Assembly (NCBI RefSeq): GCF_000003815.2
Contig: NC_049993.1
Span: 9,341,182 to 9,405,181, forward strand
Direction: 5' to 3'
DNA: 64,000 nucleotides
Source of the DNA: Branchiostoma floridae
Taxonomy: Eukaryota > Chordata > Leptocardii > Amphioxiformes > Branchiostomatidae
Part shown: positions 1 to 13,200 of the stretch, piece by piece
How the letters are laid out: each line of letters starts with the position of its first letter
How positions within the stretch are numbered: position 1 is the first letter of the stretch
Notes under the pieces: generated by a model
Seen by the model: the letters and a program-made list of their open reading frames with translations, nothing else
Database searches by the model: none
What the model was told of the DNA's origin: nothing
Made by a program: the position numbers and the translations under genes

Positions 1-1144
1 CGTAAGGCGTAGGCAGCCAATTTTATTTCCCGTAATTCGTAGGGAAAACCATCTTATCTACGTAATTCGTAGCGAGGCGACCAAATTTAGCGTAATTGCC
101 TTCCTTGATTTAGCGTAATACGTAGGGGGTTCTTTTAAATTCAGCGTAAATCGTTGTCGGAACTCCCCATGCAGACCCTCTTGAACCAAGCACCAAGCAT
201 CCCTCGAAGCACTGAAGGTAAAACCCAATACATTGCGTTTCGTCGCCAGAGGGCGACGAAACGCAAAAAATGGAAATAGACTAAAAACGTTTATTTAAAC
301 ATGTTTTGATGGAAATGCCAGGTAGGTACAAATTTTAAGGGGTAATGATCTAGTTTTTTATAATCTGGTCATATGGTCTTCCACCTTAGATTTTGACCGA
401 TGACGTCATAAAATTAGCGTAATGTATCTATATTTTATTGTGAAAGATATTCTAAATATCATTAGACTATTTATGCAAGAAAATAGTAGTTATATAGCAA
501 ATAAACGTGAAAAATATATTGTTAGAAGCGAAACTAACGATTTTCGTTAAAAAATGCCTGTCAACAAACGGTTACCATGGCAACACAAAAAAAGAAAAAA
601 ATTCCTAACTTCGTGAAGTTGTAACTAACTAAATTTTAGGAAAACTCCAGAAATTTGGGGACTCTAGCGTAAGCCGTTCTGGCGCGGGCTTCAACACCCA
701 CCCACCAACCCCCACCCCACCCCCGTCTGAATAGGGTTTAAGCGTCAGAAAGGTTAAATGCACAGCTATTACATTTGCTAAACCATGTACATACACAGGA
801 AATATCAAGAAACATACTGCTATCACTTTCATGTGGCATATTTGGTCACGCTCAGAGTCAATGTGAACTTGTTAGACATGATACATATGTCGACTCTGTA
901 TGTAAAGTTGTGGATGTCGCCGATCATTCAAACTCTGTGCATGCTTTGAGAATATAAACTATAAAAAGAGGGCATCATAGCTAGGCTGTAGAACAAGTGG
1001 TCTCCTAGGGTGTTAGAGTGTATGAGTATATTAGATAGCAATCGTGTGCAATTTCCTGATATATCGCAGTGCGGTGCCGCTATTAATATCACACTCCATG
1101 TTCCTACCATATTCCAACCCTCGTATTTACTGTGTCCCTCATAG
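1..1144. other. Intron or upstream repeat, no gene seen
   Basis: No convincing exon is visible. Positions 1-430 contain an irregularly repeated GCGTAAT / CGTAATTCGTAG motif (near 1, 31, 61, 91, 115, 145 and 418) that looks like part of a repeat. From about 775 the sequence matches the introns that separate PAN and MAM exons elsewhere in the array (for example near 5281 and 8530). The missing signal-peptide and first PAN exons of gene 1 therefore probably lie just before the window. Confidence 0.6.
234..265. repeat. Perfect 14-bp hairpin
   Basis: A 14-bp inverted repeat (TGCGTTTCGTCGCC and its complement) surrounds a 4-nt loop, followed by an A run. It lies in non-coding repeat-like DNA and is probably part of a mobile element. 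Confidence 0.6.
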
Positions 1145-1285
1145 ACAGTCCCTACTCCTGTGATTTCGAGGCAAACTTGTGTCGGTACACACAGGACACG
1201 ACAGACGACTTTCAGTGGACACGGAACTCTGGTAGGACTAGATATTCCAGCACCGGTCCAACTGGCGACCACACCACTGGCTCAG
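1145..1285 (+). CDS. Gene 1 MAM-1, exon 1
   Basis: N-terminal third of a MAM domain (CDFE...[16 protein letters not shown] pattern) with the two expected early cysteines. The acceptor follows CTCATAG and the donor follows GGCTCAG. Phase 1 at both ends, 141 nt. Confidence 0.85.
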
Positions 1286-4200
1286 GTGTGTATGGAGTCT
1301 AAAAATCTTAGTTGTTGTTTGTTTTGATCGTTATCAGTGTAAGAAGTCGAATCCTCCAAGTTTCGATCTTATAGAGAAAATGTAGATCCGCCACCAATTA
1401 AAATGAACAGGGTAGAATAACTCTAGTCATGTCTCCTCGTTACAGGGTACTACATCTACATCGATTCAACGTACCCACGACAACAGGGAGATATAGCCCG
1501 TCTCATATCTCCCACCTATCGTTTGTATCGCGGCAGTCAGTGTCTTCTGTTCTGGACGCACATGTATGGATCATCCACAGGTAATTATCTAAGAGACAAA
1601 AATTACCTACGGTGTTTGAATATCACGGCTGTTGAATTCAATGTAATTTGTTCGAATTTTGATCGGAAGTTGGTTGCTAATGGCCAACTACGTGACTGTG
1701 CTTTTCACATGTCCTAGTACAGTCAAAACAAGTTCAAAGGTATTAACTCTAATGTGACGTTCGAGCCATCATTGTCCATGTATACCAGATACCTGTCCAT
1801 AGCCTAAAAGTATTGTGAGTACTTGCATATTCCGATAATGATCTGAGGCCAAACTGAGATTGGTATAGAGAATTATAGCCTAAAGTTTGTACAAAATATG
1901 CTGTAAATCCAGAAATATTGGCGGTAGTATTGTGTTCGGGTTTTTCGCGGTAACCACAATGTTAGTCTTCTTACTACTTGTCTAAACGCTATTTTTACAT
2001 ACTGCACATTGTACAATATTATAAAGCACATAAGTTGAACACGGATGCGATCTTTGAATATGAAAACATATTTATCAACAAGTGCTACATATCCGGAGAG
2101 AAGATAGTTAAGTGACTGTTCTGCAGCATTACCGAAAGTTTCGCGTCGATTAGCAACTAAAGAATGTGTCAACATGACTTTTGTTCCTGCATGACCAGTA
2201 AGCTTTGATATGAATTGCTATTCCTGCGTGTAGGTACGTTGAGAGTCTCTGTGAAAGTTGGAATTACGACGACTGAGATCTGGAGCAGATCTGGTAACCA
2301 AGGTAACCAGTGGTTCAGCGTCGCTGTGAGCATTAAGGGCACCGGAAGTTACCAGGTCATCTTTGAAGGGGTCATAAGAAGTGGGTACTATGGTGACATT
2401 GCAATAGATGACGTCAGCATCCTACAAGTAGCTTGCCCGGGTGAGACGAGTCTTTTAATCTGGAGAAATATTTCACTGGCAAGAGCGTAATGATGTGATT
2501 TTTAGAACGTAATGAATGTGTGCTGTGTAGATGGGTCTACCGAAAGTGCGAAAAGGAACGAAAAGGAACGAAAAGGAACGAAAAGGAACGAAAAGGAACG
2601 AAAAGGAACGAAAAGGAACGAAAAGGAACGAAAAGGAACGAAAAGGAACGAAAAGGAACGAAAAGGAACGAAAAGGAACGAAGTATGAAGCAAATTCAAA
2701 TAAAATCGATGGTAATATTAGGAAAAGGTAAACTGTGATCGGCAAATGCATTTTGCGGCTTGTTCCACGAAATTCCTATAGCAATGGTTCAATGGAGGAA
2801 TGAATATTGATGAGACCTATCTATGCATATCTATGTTCATGTACGTTTTAATGTGGTTATAACATTCCTTAGAATATCCATATTACATTTATATTATAAA
2901 ATTTCACAAGAAGAAATGGATTATGTTGAGAACGATTGCGCATATTTTATCATAAAAAGCCATGCTATGTGGATATAATTGTTTAAAAAATGCAATGATA
3001 GCAAAGTTACAAGTATATGTATTGCACAATTTGTAAGAACTTGACCTTAGAGAAATATAGGTCGAATGTTCGAACCCAGGGAAGTCGACGATCGGAAGTT
3101 CGAGCCCAGCATGTTGGGAATTATTCTTCCTTCCTTTTTTTCACACTTTCATTGATATCAATACAACGCCTTAAATTTGTTTTGCAACCAGGACATCTAA
3201 ACCCGGCATTGGGATTTTTTTATCATCAGCGAGGGCCTGATGTCGGTCGCAAGAGGCAGAAATTTATTTGTATTGAATATGACGGAAAATTGTTGACAGA
3301 AATTGTATTTCCCAATATCCTTTGCACAAATTCCTCACGTTGGCACCTTTCTTCCCGCCAAAATGATGAATACTCATTGTACAACTTGATGAAATCTCTT
3401 TGGTACAATGTATATATGTCTCTCCTTTTACAGCTTTTCTTTCGTTGTGAACGAGCGAGAAGATATGTCTCCAGTCTCCAGAAAACCATGTTGTTGGCCC
3501 TGTTGAAAGGAGCTGTCATGCTCGTGGGGCAGCAGTTTATTAGCATATCTTTCCTGACCGGATTTCGCGGGTCATTTGCATGCGGCGCTCCCCTCTAGGG
3601 AGAATAAAAGCCACCCAAATACAACAAAAACGTTACAATCTTGCCTCATCCTGAAAATGTATAATAATCGATATTCATCTACCACCCACTGAATTTTAGT
3701 CCTAACTTTCTTATCTCAGTTCCGTTTCTTTGTATTTCGCAGATCTTCAAAGAATAATTTAGCCACACAAAAACAACAGCCTGAAACAGCGCTGTAAAAA
3801 TTTGATGTCAAATTCTCGGTAAAATAAAACACGTTTCATAGGCTTCTAACGCCCGCAGTACCGATTCCTTATATTCTCATTGATTTTATTTAAGTTTGCT
3901 TCATACTCCATTCCTTTTCGTTCCTTTTCGTTCCTTTTCGTTCCTTTTCGTTCCTTTTCGTTCCTTTTCGTTCCTTTTCGTTCCTTTTCGTTCCTTTTCG
4001 TTCCTTTTCGTTCCTTTTCGTTCCTTTTCGTTCCTTTTCGCACTTTCGGTACACCGGTGTAGATGGTAGGAAGCCTGTTCACCAATCAGGTTTGCTATGT
4101 TCTTTTCATGGCGCAGATGTAGATGAGTGTGTTCCGAGAGGAGGCAGGGGATCATGTGACCAGATCTGCACCAACACTGTGGGTGGTTTCTACTGTTCCT

Positions 4201-7200
4201 GTTATGCTGGGTTTACTCTTCAACAGGACAACCTCACCTGCAATGGTAGGATTATCTGTTGTCGTTGTATAAGTTTTTTACTTACTTCAGCAAGTTGTCA
4301 CCATTTGCTGAGATATTCATTTTTTCGTATATACCATGTGGATCGTGGTACCGGTAAGACGAACAATGCTTGAAATACGAGAAGTAGTCAGTCAGAATCA
4401 GAATTTCGTGACTTCTGTTGTTTCCTGGACTTGGGAGTGCATAAACTTCTGATCATGATTCAGACTTGAATGAGTGCATGTCAAACGAAGGGCGGAGACA
4501 ATGTTATTATACCTGCACCAACGCGATTAGAAGTTACAACTGCTCATCATGTAATGTACGTAACAGTCACTGAGCTGCAGTGTCAACTCCGGTGGAAACA
4601 CGTGTGACCGTTACGACGATTATTGTAACTGATATCTCACATAGATATGTCATTGTGTACATGAATTCTAAAATATGTCAGGTAGCACAAGTGAGAACTC
4701 TTTGTGCAGAATCTATTCTGAATATAACACTGAGGACGATTGTCTGAAAATTATAACGTCAAATATATCCTATATGTCCATTATGCAAAGATGAACAAAT
4801 TGTCCTAATTCCTATGAGACAGGGACGACTTTTATTGAATGACGTATTTGCACTGGAAGCTATACATGTATTATTCTCAATCCGTTCTTCAGAAGCGAGG
4901 ACGTCCTGGTTTGACTTTTACGACGAAAAAGTGCTGAGCAGCCACAACACTGAGCGGATAGAAGGCATTAACTTGGAGGAGTGCGCTGGACGGTGTTTGG
5001 TGGGAACCTCTACTGTCCCGTCTGGATCGTGTCTGTCGTTTGATTATGACCACCAAGGCGGCGGTGCTTGTGTCCTGAGTACAGCAAACAAGGACACGTC
5101 TGGAGCAGTATTGTCTGATAGTAACCCACCGTCGCGATTTGACTACTACCACAAAAGAGGTAAATAAGTCTGCTTATCTGAGTATTACTCTTTATACGAT
5201 AGACAATACACAAAGGTCCTAGACATGTAGCTTTCTAGGATATCATGCGTTTCAAACTCATTAGATAGGGCTACATTTGCTTAAGCCATGTCGATACACG
5301 TGGAAATATCAAGAAACATACTGCTACCACTTTAATATTTGGTCACGTTTCAATGTGAACTCGTTTCCTTATAAGTCGGACATGTCACATGACGACATGC
5401 ATGTCGACCCTGCACCGCCTTAGTTGTAACTGATCATTGAAACTCTGTGCATGGTTGAGAATATATCAAGAGCGGGCACCATAGATAGGCTGTGGAGCAA
5501 GTGGTCTCCTTCGGTGTTAGTGTGTACTCGTATTAGTATAACAGATAGTAATCGTGTGCTTCCCGATATGTGGTGTGTCAAGTTCCTGTTGCCGCTAATA
5601 ATATCATAGAACGTTGCGCACTTCTTGCTTGTACCGCGTGCCATTTTCCAACCCTCGTGTTTACTGTGTCCTTCATAGACAGCCCCTACTTCTGTGATTT
5701 TGATACAGACCTGTGTCAGTACACACAGGACACGACAGGCGACTTTGACTGGACACGTAACTCCGGTGGTACTAATACGGGCCTAACCGGACCACCAGCC
5801 GACCACACCACTGGCTCAGGTGGGTGCAGAGTTTTAACATATTAGTTGTTGTTTTTGATGATGTTTATGAGTGTCCGGCCAGTTTCCATCTTATGGGAAA
5901 ACCTGTGAGTTTATATTTCACCACATCAAATGCACAGCGTTGGTAATGACGTCAATTTTCAAGTGGACGATCTGTACAATAAATTATCCAATGCATATTA
6001 CAGGAGCATGAGCCACACCTACCGACGAAGTAAACAGAGGATTGTGAGAGTTAGATATTTATATAGAGGCGTGTTAACACTGTAGTGGGTACAATATGTT
6101 TGGAAACGGGATGGAATAACTCTAAATCCATTTTCCTGCTTCAGGCCACTACATGTACATAGAAACATCGAGCCCATCACACAACCCACGACAACAGGGA
6201 GATATCGCCCGTCTCATATCCCCCACTTATCTCTTGCATAGCGGCAGTCAGTGTCTTCTGTTCTGGACGCACATGTATGGACTGCACCCAGGTAATTGGT
6301 TATAAATTACTGTAAGTGCCTACTAAATTGCAGTTCCACTGCACTTGAATGGCATGTAATTTGCTCAGATGATGTTTTTGTTAACCAAGAAGCTAAGTTC
6401 GTCATTGTGCTTTTCACACATTTCAATGGAATTACAACCAATTGAAATGCATTAGCTCTTCTATGAAGTGTCGTTGTTTATGTGTCACAAAGACATGCCC
6501 ATTTAGTTGAAATAAACTTCTCAATACCTTAGATTTTTTTATGCCAGACTGGGTGTTACATAGCGAACATTTCTGTCAACTTCCTATCTATAATTATCTA
6601 GACTTTGTACAACGCATGTGTCGACAGTAGATGATGCAAATATATTTAAAAATTCGTTATCTCTTTTTTTTTATTTCAAGAGGCGTGCCCTACAAGCTGT
6701 GTAGGTACGCTGAGGGTATCTGTGAAAGCTAGAGGCACGACTACGATTATCTGATGCCAGACTAGGTGTCGCATAGCGAACATTTCTGTCAGCTTCCAAT
6801 CTATCTTTACCTAGACTTTGTACAACGTGTGCGTCGTCAGCTTTGGTGCACATATATAGAAGGATGCATATATACCAACAAAGCTGTAATCTCCTTTTTT
6901 ATTCCAAGGTGGGTGCCCTTCTAGTGGCTGTGTAGGTACGCTGAGAGTATCTGTGAAAGCTGGAGGTACGACGACTGAGATCTGGAGCAGATCCGGTAAC
7001 CAAGGTAACCAGTGGTTCAGCGTCGCTGTGAGCATTCCGGTCACCGGAAGTTACCAGGTCATCTTTGAAGGGGTCAGGGGAGGAAACGCACATGGTGACA
7101 TTACTATAGATGACGTCAGCATCCTACAAGGAGCTTGCCCGGGTAAGACGTCTTTTTTCAATCTGGAGCAAGACGTCACAAGCGCGTGATGATATGTTAC

Positions 7201-10200
7201 TTTTAGAACGTACTGAATGTGCTATGTAGATGGTGGGAAGCCTGTTCGCCGATCAGGTTATCATATGCTATGTTCTTTTTATACCGCAGATGTAGATGAG
7301 TGTGTTCGGAGAGAAGGCAGGGGATCATGTGACCAGATCTGCACCAACACTGTGGGTGGTTTCTACTGTTCCTGTTATACTGGGTTTACTCTTCAACAGG
7401 ACAACCTCACCTGCAATGGTAGGATTATCTGTTGTCGTTGTATAAGTTTTTTACTTACTTCAGCAAGTTGTCGCCATTTGCTGAGATATTTAGTTTTTCG
7501 TATATACCATGTGGATCGTGGTACCGGTAAGACGAACAATGCTTGAAATACGAGAAGTAGTCAGTCAGAATCAGAATTTCGTGACTTCTGTTGTTTCCTG
7601 GACTTGGGAGTGCATAAACTTCTGATCATGATTCAGACTTGAATGAGTGCATGTCAAACGAAGGGCGGGGACCATGTTATTATAACTGCACCAACACGAT
7701 TTTAATAGAAGTTACAACTGCTCATCATGTAATGTACGTAACAGTCACTGAGCTGCAGTGTCAACTCCGGTGGAAACACGTGTGACCGTTACGACGATTA
7801 TTGTAACTGATTTCTCATATAGATATGTCATTGTGTACATGAATTCTAAAATATGTCAGGTAGCACGAGCGAGAACTCTTTGTGCAGAATCTATTCTGAA
7901 TATAACACTGAGGACGATTGTCTGACAATTAACGTCAAATATATCCTATATGTCCATTATGCAAAGATGAACAAATTGTCCTAATTCCTATGAGACAGGG
8001 ACGACTTTTATTGAATTACGCATTTGCACTGGAAGCTATACATGTATTATTCTCAATCCGTTCTTCAGAAGCGAGGACGTCCTGGTTTGACTTTTACGAC
8101 GAAAAAGTGCTGAGCGGCCACAACACTGAGCGGATAGAAGGCATTCACTTGGAGGAGTGCGCTGGACGGTGTTTGGTGGGAACCTCTACTGTTCCGTCTG
8201 GATCGTGTCTGTCATTTGATTATGACCACCAAGGCGGCGGTGCCTGTGTCCTGAGTACAGCAAACAAGGACACGTCTGGAGCAGTATTGTCTGATAGTGA
8301 CCCGCCGGAGCGATTTGACTACTACCACAAAAGAGGTAATTTAAAAGAAGTTTTCTTCTAGTTTGCTTATCTGAACATTACTCTTTATGCGATAGATAGA
8401 CAGTACACAAAGGTCCTAGAGATGTTGCTATCTAGAATATCCTGTGTTTCAAACTCATGAAATAGGGCAGTTTGAGACTTTTCAAACGACACAAAGGTTG
8501 CATGTACATCTAATGTTACTACCTTTGCTTAAGCCATGTCAATGCATAAGAAATATCAAGAAACATACTGTTACCACTTTTATGTAGCATATTTGGTCAA
8601 GCTTTAATATGAACTTGTTTCCTTATAAGTCGGACTTGCCACATGACATGTATATCGTCTCGTACCGTCTTGGATGCAACCGACCATTCAAACTCTGTGT
8701 GTGGTTTGAGAATATAAAGAGCGGGCACCATACTATTCACCGGCAGGCTTTGGAACAAGTGGCCTCCTTAGGTGAAAGTGTGTATGAGTATAACAGATAG
8801 CAATCGTGTGCTTCCAGATATATCGCCGTGTGGTGTGACAAGTTCCTGGTGACGCTAGCAAGATGATATCATAGAACGTTGCACACATCTTGTCCAGCGT
8901 ATGTTGCAACCCTCATGTTAACTGTGTCCCTCATAGACAGCCCCTACTCCTGTGCTTTCGAGACAGCCAACCTGTGTCAGTACACACAGGACACGACAGA
9001 CGACTTTCAATGGACGCGTCACTCGGGTTTGACTGGGTCTTCTAACACCGGTCCAACAGGCGACCACACCACTGGTTCCAGCTCAGGTATTGTTGTCATA
9101 CTGTTTTCACTCTGTAGGTTATGTTGGGTATATCTCAAGAACCGCTGAACGATTTACCATGGCTTTTGGTAGGTGGGTAGGTGGGGAATACTGACGGTGC
9201 TAGTTTGATTTTGGGCCCCATGTTGGTCGACTTTGGCACTGCAAGTACGTTTTGTATTATGTCTTTGCACCTGGACTTGCTATGGTGTTGATTTCTATGT
9301 GGTGGGTAGGTGTAAGTAAAGATATATTCATGTATGTATGTATGTCTGCAAGGAATGATTCACTCATGAGTGACTCATTCCAATTGCATTTGCACATATA
9401 TACATATTATATATAGCTGCAATTATTTCCTAAGACTTGTGAAGCACGTGACCTACTTTGAAAACATAGAGTATTCATTTTTTTATATTTGAATTTGGGG
9501 CTTACTTTGGCATTCTTAGTCCTTAGTACCTATTTTCCTATATTTTTCGGAATCTACGACATATATTTGCTCATTTTACGGCAGCTTTGTACGATCTTAT
9601 AGTATGTTTAATTTTTTTTGGAAACGGTGGAAAACTGTTGCGCATGGGGATGTCGTCCATATAATCAAATCAACATGGCCTTATTGTGGGAGGCTGAATT
9701 TGCAGATGTCTTAGTTGTGCATCTTTATAAGTCATATGTTGAATTTGATGAGTGAGGTATAAGTTGGACTTAGAGAGGTTGTCAATGATTTGAATCTGTA
9801 ATGTCTTGTGGAAAAGTTCTTGTCAACATTTTTTATGAACTGGGAAATGAAACGTAAGAGAAAATGAAACGTAAGAGCTTTTTTGGTAAACTGACAACAG
9901 AAATGTCAAAAGTACATCGCCCTGGGGAGCGACATTCATTCTAAAAAATAAAAATTGGTACTTTTTGTCATTTTTGTCCTTTCATAAACTATTGTCCATG
10001 AGCTTGAAAGCTCATCTGTGTTGGTATAATTCATATTGAAGATTTTCACTGTCATTCAACAAAAGAAATTGTCAGGAGTGGTGATTCAATTACTTTGAGC
10101 ACGTAACCATGTCCCCTGTCAAAATGCCACCATCACAAAAAACCGACCAACCACACAAATACTCTGAATAGTTCATGGCAGTATAAGGTCTACGAACCCT

Positions 10201-13200
10201 TGTTGTTGTTTGTATTGATCTCTTTGAGTTTTAGTAGTCAGATCTGCCCAGTCTCGATCATTTGGAGAAAATATAGATTTAGAACCACAAAACAAAATGA
10301 ATAGGGTAGAATAACTCTAGCCACTTTACACAGGCCACTACATGTACATCGAAGCATCGAGCCCACGACAACAGGGAGATGTCGCCCGTCTCATATCTCC
10401 CACCTATCGTTTGTATCGCGGCAGCCAGTGTCTTCTGTTCTGGGCGCACATGTATGGATCAGACACAGGTAATTATCTAAGAGACAAAAAATGACTACGG
10501 TGTTGGAATATCATGGCATGTATTTTGATAAGGTTTTGATTGGATATCGTTTGGCAATGGCCAAGTACGTCATTGAGCTTTTCACATGTCCTAATACAGT
10601 CACAACCAGTTGAGAGGTATTAACATTTATGTGACGTTCGAAACATCATTGTTCATGTATACCAAAGACTTGTCTGTAACCTCAAGGAAATGCTAGCACT
10701 TGAATACTCGGACATTGATTTGAGAACAGACTGAGGTGAAGAGATTTGTATGGGGAATATTAGCCACTTAAAGTTTGTACAAAATATAATGTAAATCCAG
10801 AAATATTGGCGGTTCGTAGTTTTCGCAGTGACCACAATTTTCGTCCTGTCTTCTTTCCACTTCCCTTGTCTAAACCCTATTTTATGTATGCATGTACATT
10901 GTCGAGTATTGTGGTGTGTTGGAGGCGCCTGTTACGGAAGACGCGTGGATACTAACTGTTAACAAAGCACATTTTTTCCTTAACGTTGAAATTACTGTAA
11001 ATTTAAATCGCTGTGAACTTAAATGCATTTTTAATACATCTTCAAGCTCTGTCTCGGTTAGCAATGGAAGAATACAAATAGGCCTCCATGACTTTTGTTT
11101 CTGCCTGACCAGGAAGCCATGATATGAATTTCTATCCCTGCGTTTAGGTACGTTGAGAGTATCTGTGAAAGCGGGAGATACGACGACTGAGATCTGGAGT
11201 CTCAGATCTGGTAACCAAGGTAACCAGTGGTTCAGCGTCAATGTGAGCATTCCGGTCACCGGAAGTTACCAGGTTATTTTTGAAGGGGTCAGAGGAAGTG
11301 GGGCCTATGGTGACATTGTAATAGATGACGTCAGTATCCTACAAGAAGCCTGTCCAGGTAATACATGTTGTTTTTAAATCTTACTTAACGTTTGCAATCA
11401 CTTACCTACTTCTATTTCACAAACGTTAATATCATCGGTGAATCTCCTACATGTGGACACAGGTAGACAAACAGAACTTAAGTCTTCTCACAAAGGCAAA
11501 TCCACATGTGTACACATGTTACATTTGGTTGTGTCTCTAGTTGCTATTTCAGGAGTACAATGTCCGGCACTCGCAGTTCCAGACAACGGAGTGCTGAATG
11601 GCGGGAACTCCTATCAGGACGTGGTCCAGTTTACCTGTAACCATGGATACCAGCTGATAGGAGAATCCAGCCGGACGTGCCAGGCTGACGGGACATGGAC
11701 TGGAGCGGCCCCGACATGCATCGGTAACACCAAACAAAAGCTTAACGTACTTGAGCTAGGAAAGAAGTTAGATATGTGTTGTTGACTGTTTCACCTTGTC
11801 AAAATGTATGCCCAGGGTTTAATATCCATGTGTTTGTTACATGTTTATCTCTAGTCGACATTTTGTTTTACATGTCAGGAGTACAATGCTCGACACTCAC
11901 AGCCCCAGAGAACGGTGCCGTGAATGGCGGGAACTCCTATCAGAACGTGGTCCAGTTTACCTGTTACCATGGATACCAGCTGATAGGAGATTCCAGCCGG
12001 ACGTGCCAGGCTGACGGGACATGGACTGGAGCGAACCCGGCATGCATCGGTAACACTGATATAGCTTATCGTACCTGAGTTAGCAGAGGAGTTCGAAATG
12101 TCTTGCTGATTGGTTCACCGTGTCAAAATTTGCATGTCAAGGGTACAATGTCCACGTGTATGGAGGCATGAGCTAAGTCCATGTTCAGATACAAAAATGC
12201 TATTATGTAAAACGTTATTATCTTCCGTCTTTTGCTTGAGATATGTGCATATATTTCTACTCTAAAGTAGAACAATAGTGTTAACTTTCCCTTTGTTTCC
12301 AGACATAGACAGTTGTTCGCCGAACCCCTGTGTCACGCGGGCCCAATGTACTGACGTCATTGCCCCGGGTACAGGATTCAGGTGTACCTGCGGGACTGGA
12401 TATGTGGGAGATGGACTTAAAAGCGGAACTGGATGTACAGGTGAGGTGTGGTATTGAACTTGTATTATCATATAGCCAGGCGCCGCGGACCAATCAGAAG
12501 GCCCCGTTCCACGTTGGTTATGACGCCGTAATACTTAGAAAAGGAGCGAAACATATTCCAGAGCAGAGGGAATAAGTACAAACTGCAAGAAGAGGGGAAT
12601 GGCTCCTTCTGCTAACATTGATAATGTTTTGTTGTTCTAAAGAGCCAAAGACTACAATGTTTCGAATATTTTCTGTGGAAATTTTGGTTTCAAAATGCAA
12701 TCTGTAATCTTTAAATGTATGTACCAAAGAACAAATTCAACCAAGGAATTCACACGTGTGGTACCAAGGGATCTATGCGTCATACAGGAGTTTGCAAGTT
12801 TGGGTAGGCTATATGATATTAATTTTGATAACCCGCCTGTACCTCGGTGTACATGGTGTCATAACGCCTGGTCCTTTGCTATAACCACTTCATAAAAGCA
12901 CCTTGTTCGCTTCGCTCACTCGGTGGTTTTATTCGGTGGATACACATGTATAGCAAAGGACCAGGCGTTATGACACCATATACACCTTGGGGCGGGTCAT
13001 TAACCCTTAATTCATGCTCCACGTAACTCTGCGTTTTCTCATCCACATCTCATATATCAGACCAGCAATTCATTATATCCTAGAGTAAATTACCAAATCG
13101 TGTCTTTTCCAGATTCCAACGGATGTTCACCGAACCCATGTGTCAGCCAGGCCTCCTGTGCTGACGTCTCAGCCCCGGGTACAGGAGCCACATGTACGTG

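Larger units (their letters stand above)
2535..4056. mobile_element. Foldback-like element with tandem-repeat inverted arms
   Basis: A 1522-bp insertion inside the intron between MAM-1 and EGF-1. It is flanked by the direct repeat GTGTAGATGG (2525-2534 and 4057-4066), read as a target-site duplication. Each arm is about 195 bp: a 13-bp end match (TACCGAAAGTGCG), 13 copies of a 10-bp unit and about 45 bp of further inverted homology. The paralogous intron of gene 2 (around 37976-37990) has one copy of the target and no insert, which confirms the boundaries. This architecture resembles Foldback (FB) elements. No transposase is recognisable inside. Confidence 0.85.

Noticed and set aside
2473..2751. 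Long KGTKRNE or SFLFVPFR repeat open frames (also 3846-4155)
   Set aside because: They are translations of a 10-bp minisatellite in the foldback-like element and have no splice or start context.
3060..3112. GTTCGAACCC and GTTCGAGCCC words resembling tRNA B boxes
   Set aside because: No A box, acceptor stem or cloverleaf could be built around them; not called as a tRNA or SINE.
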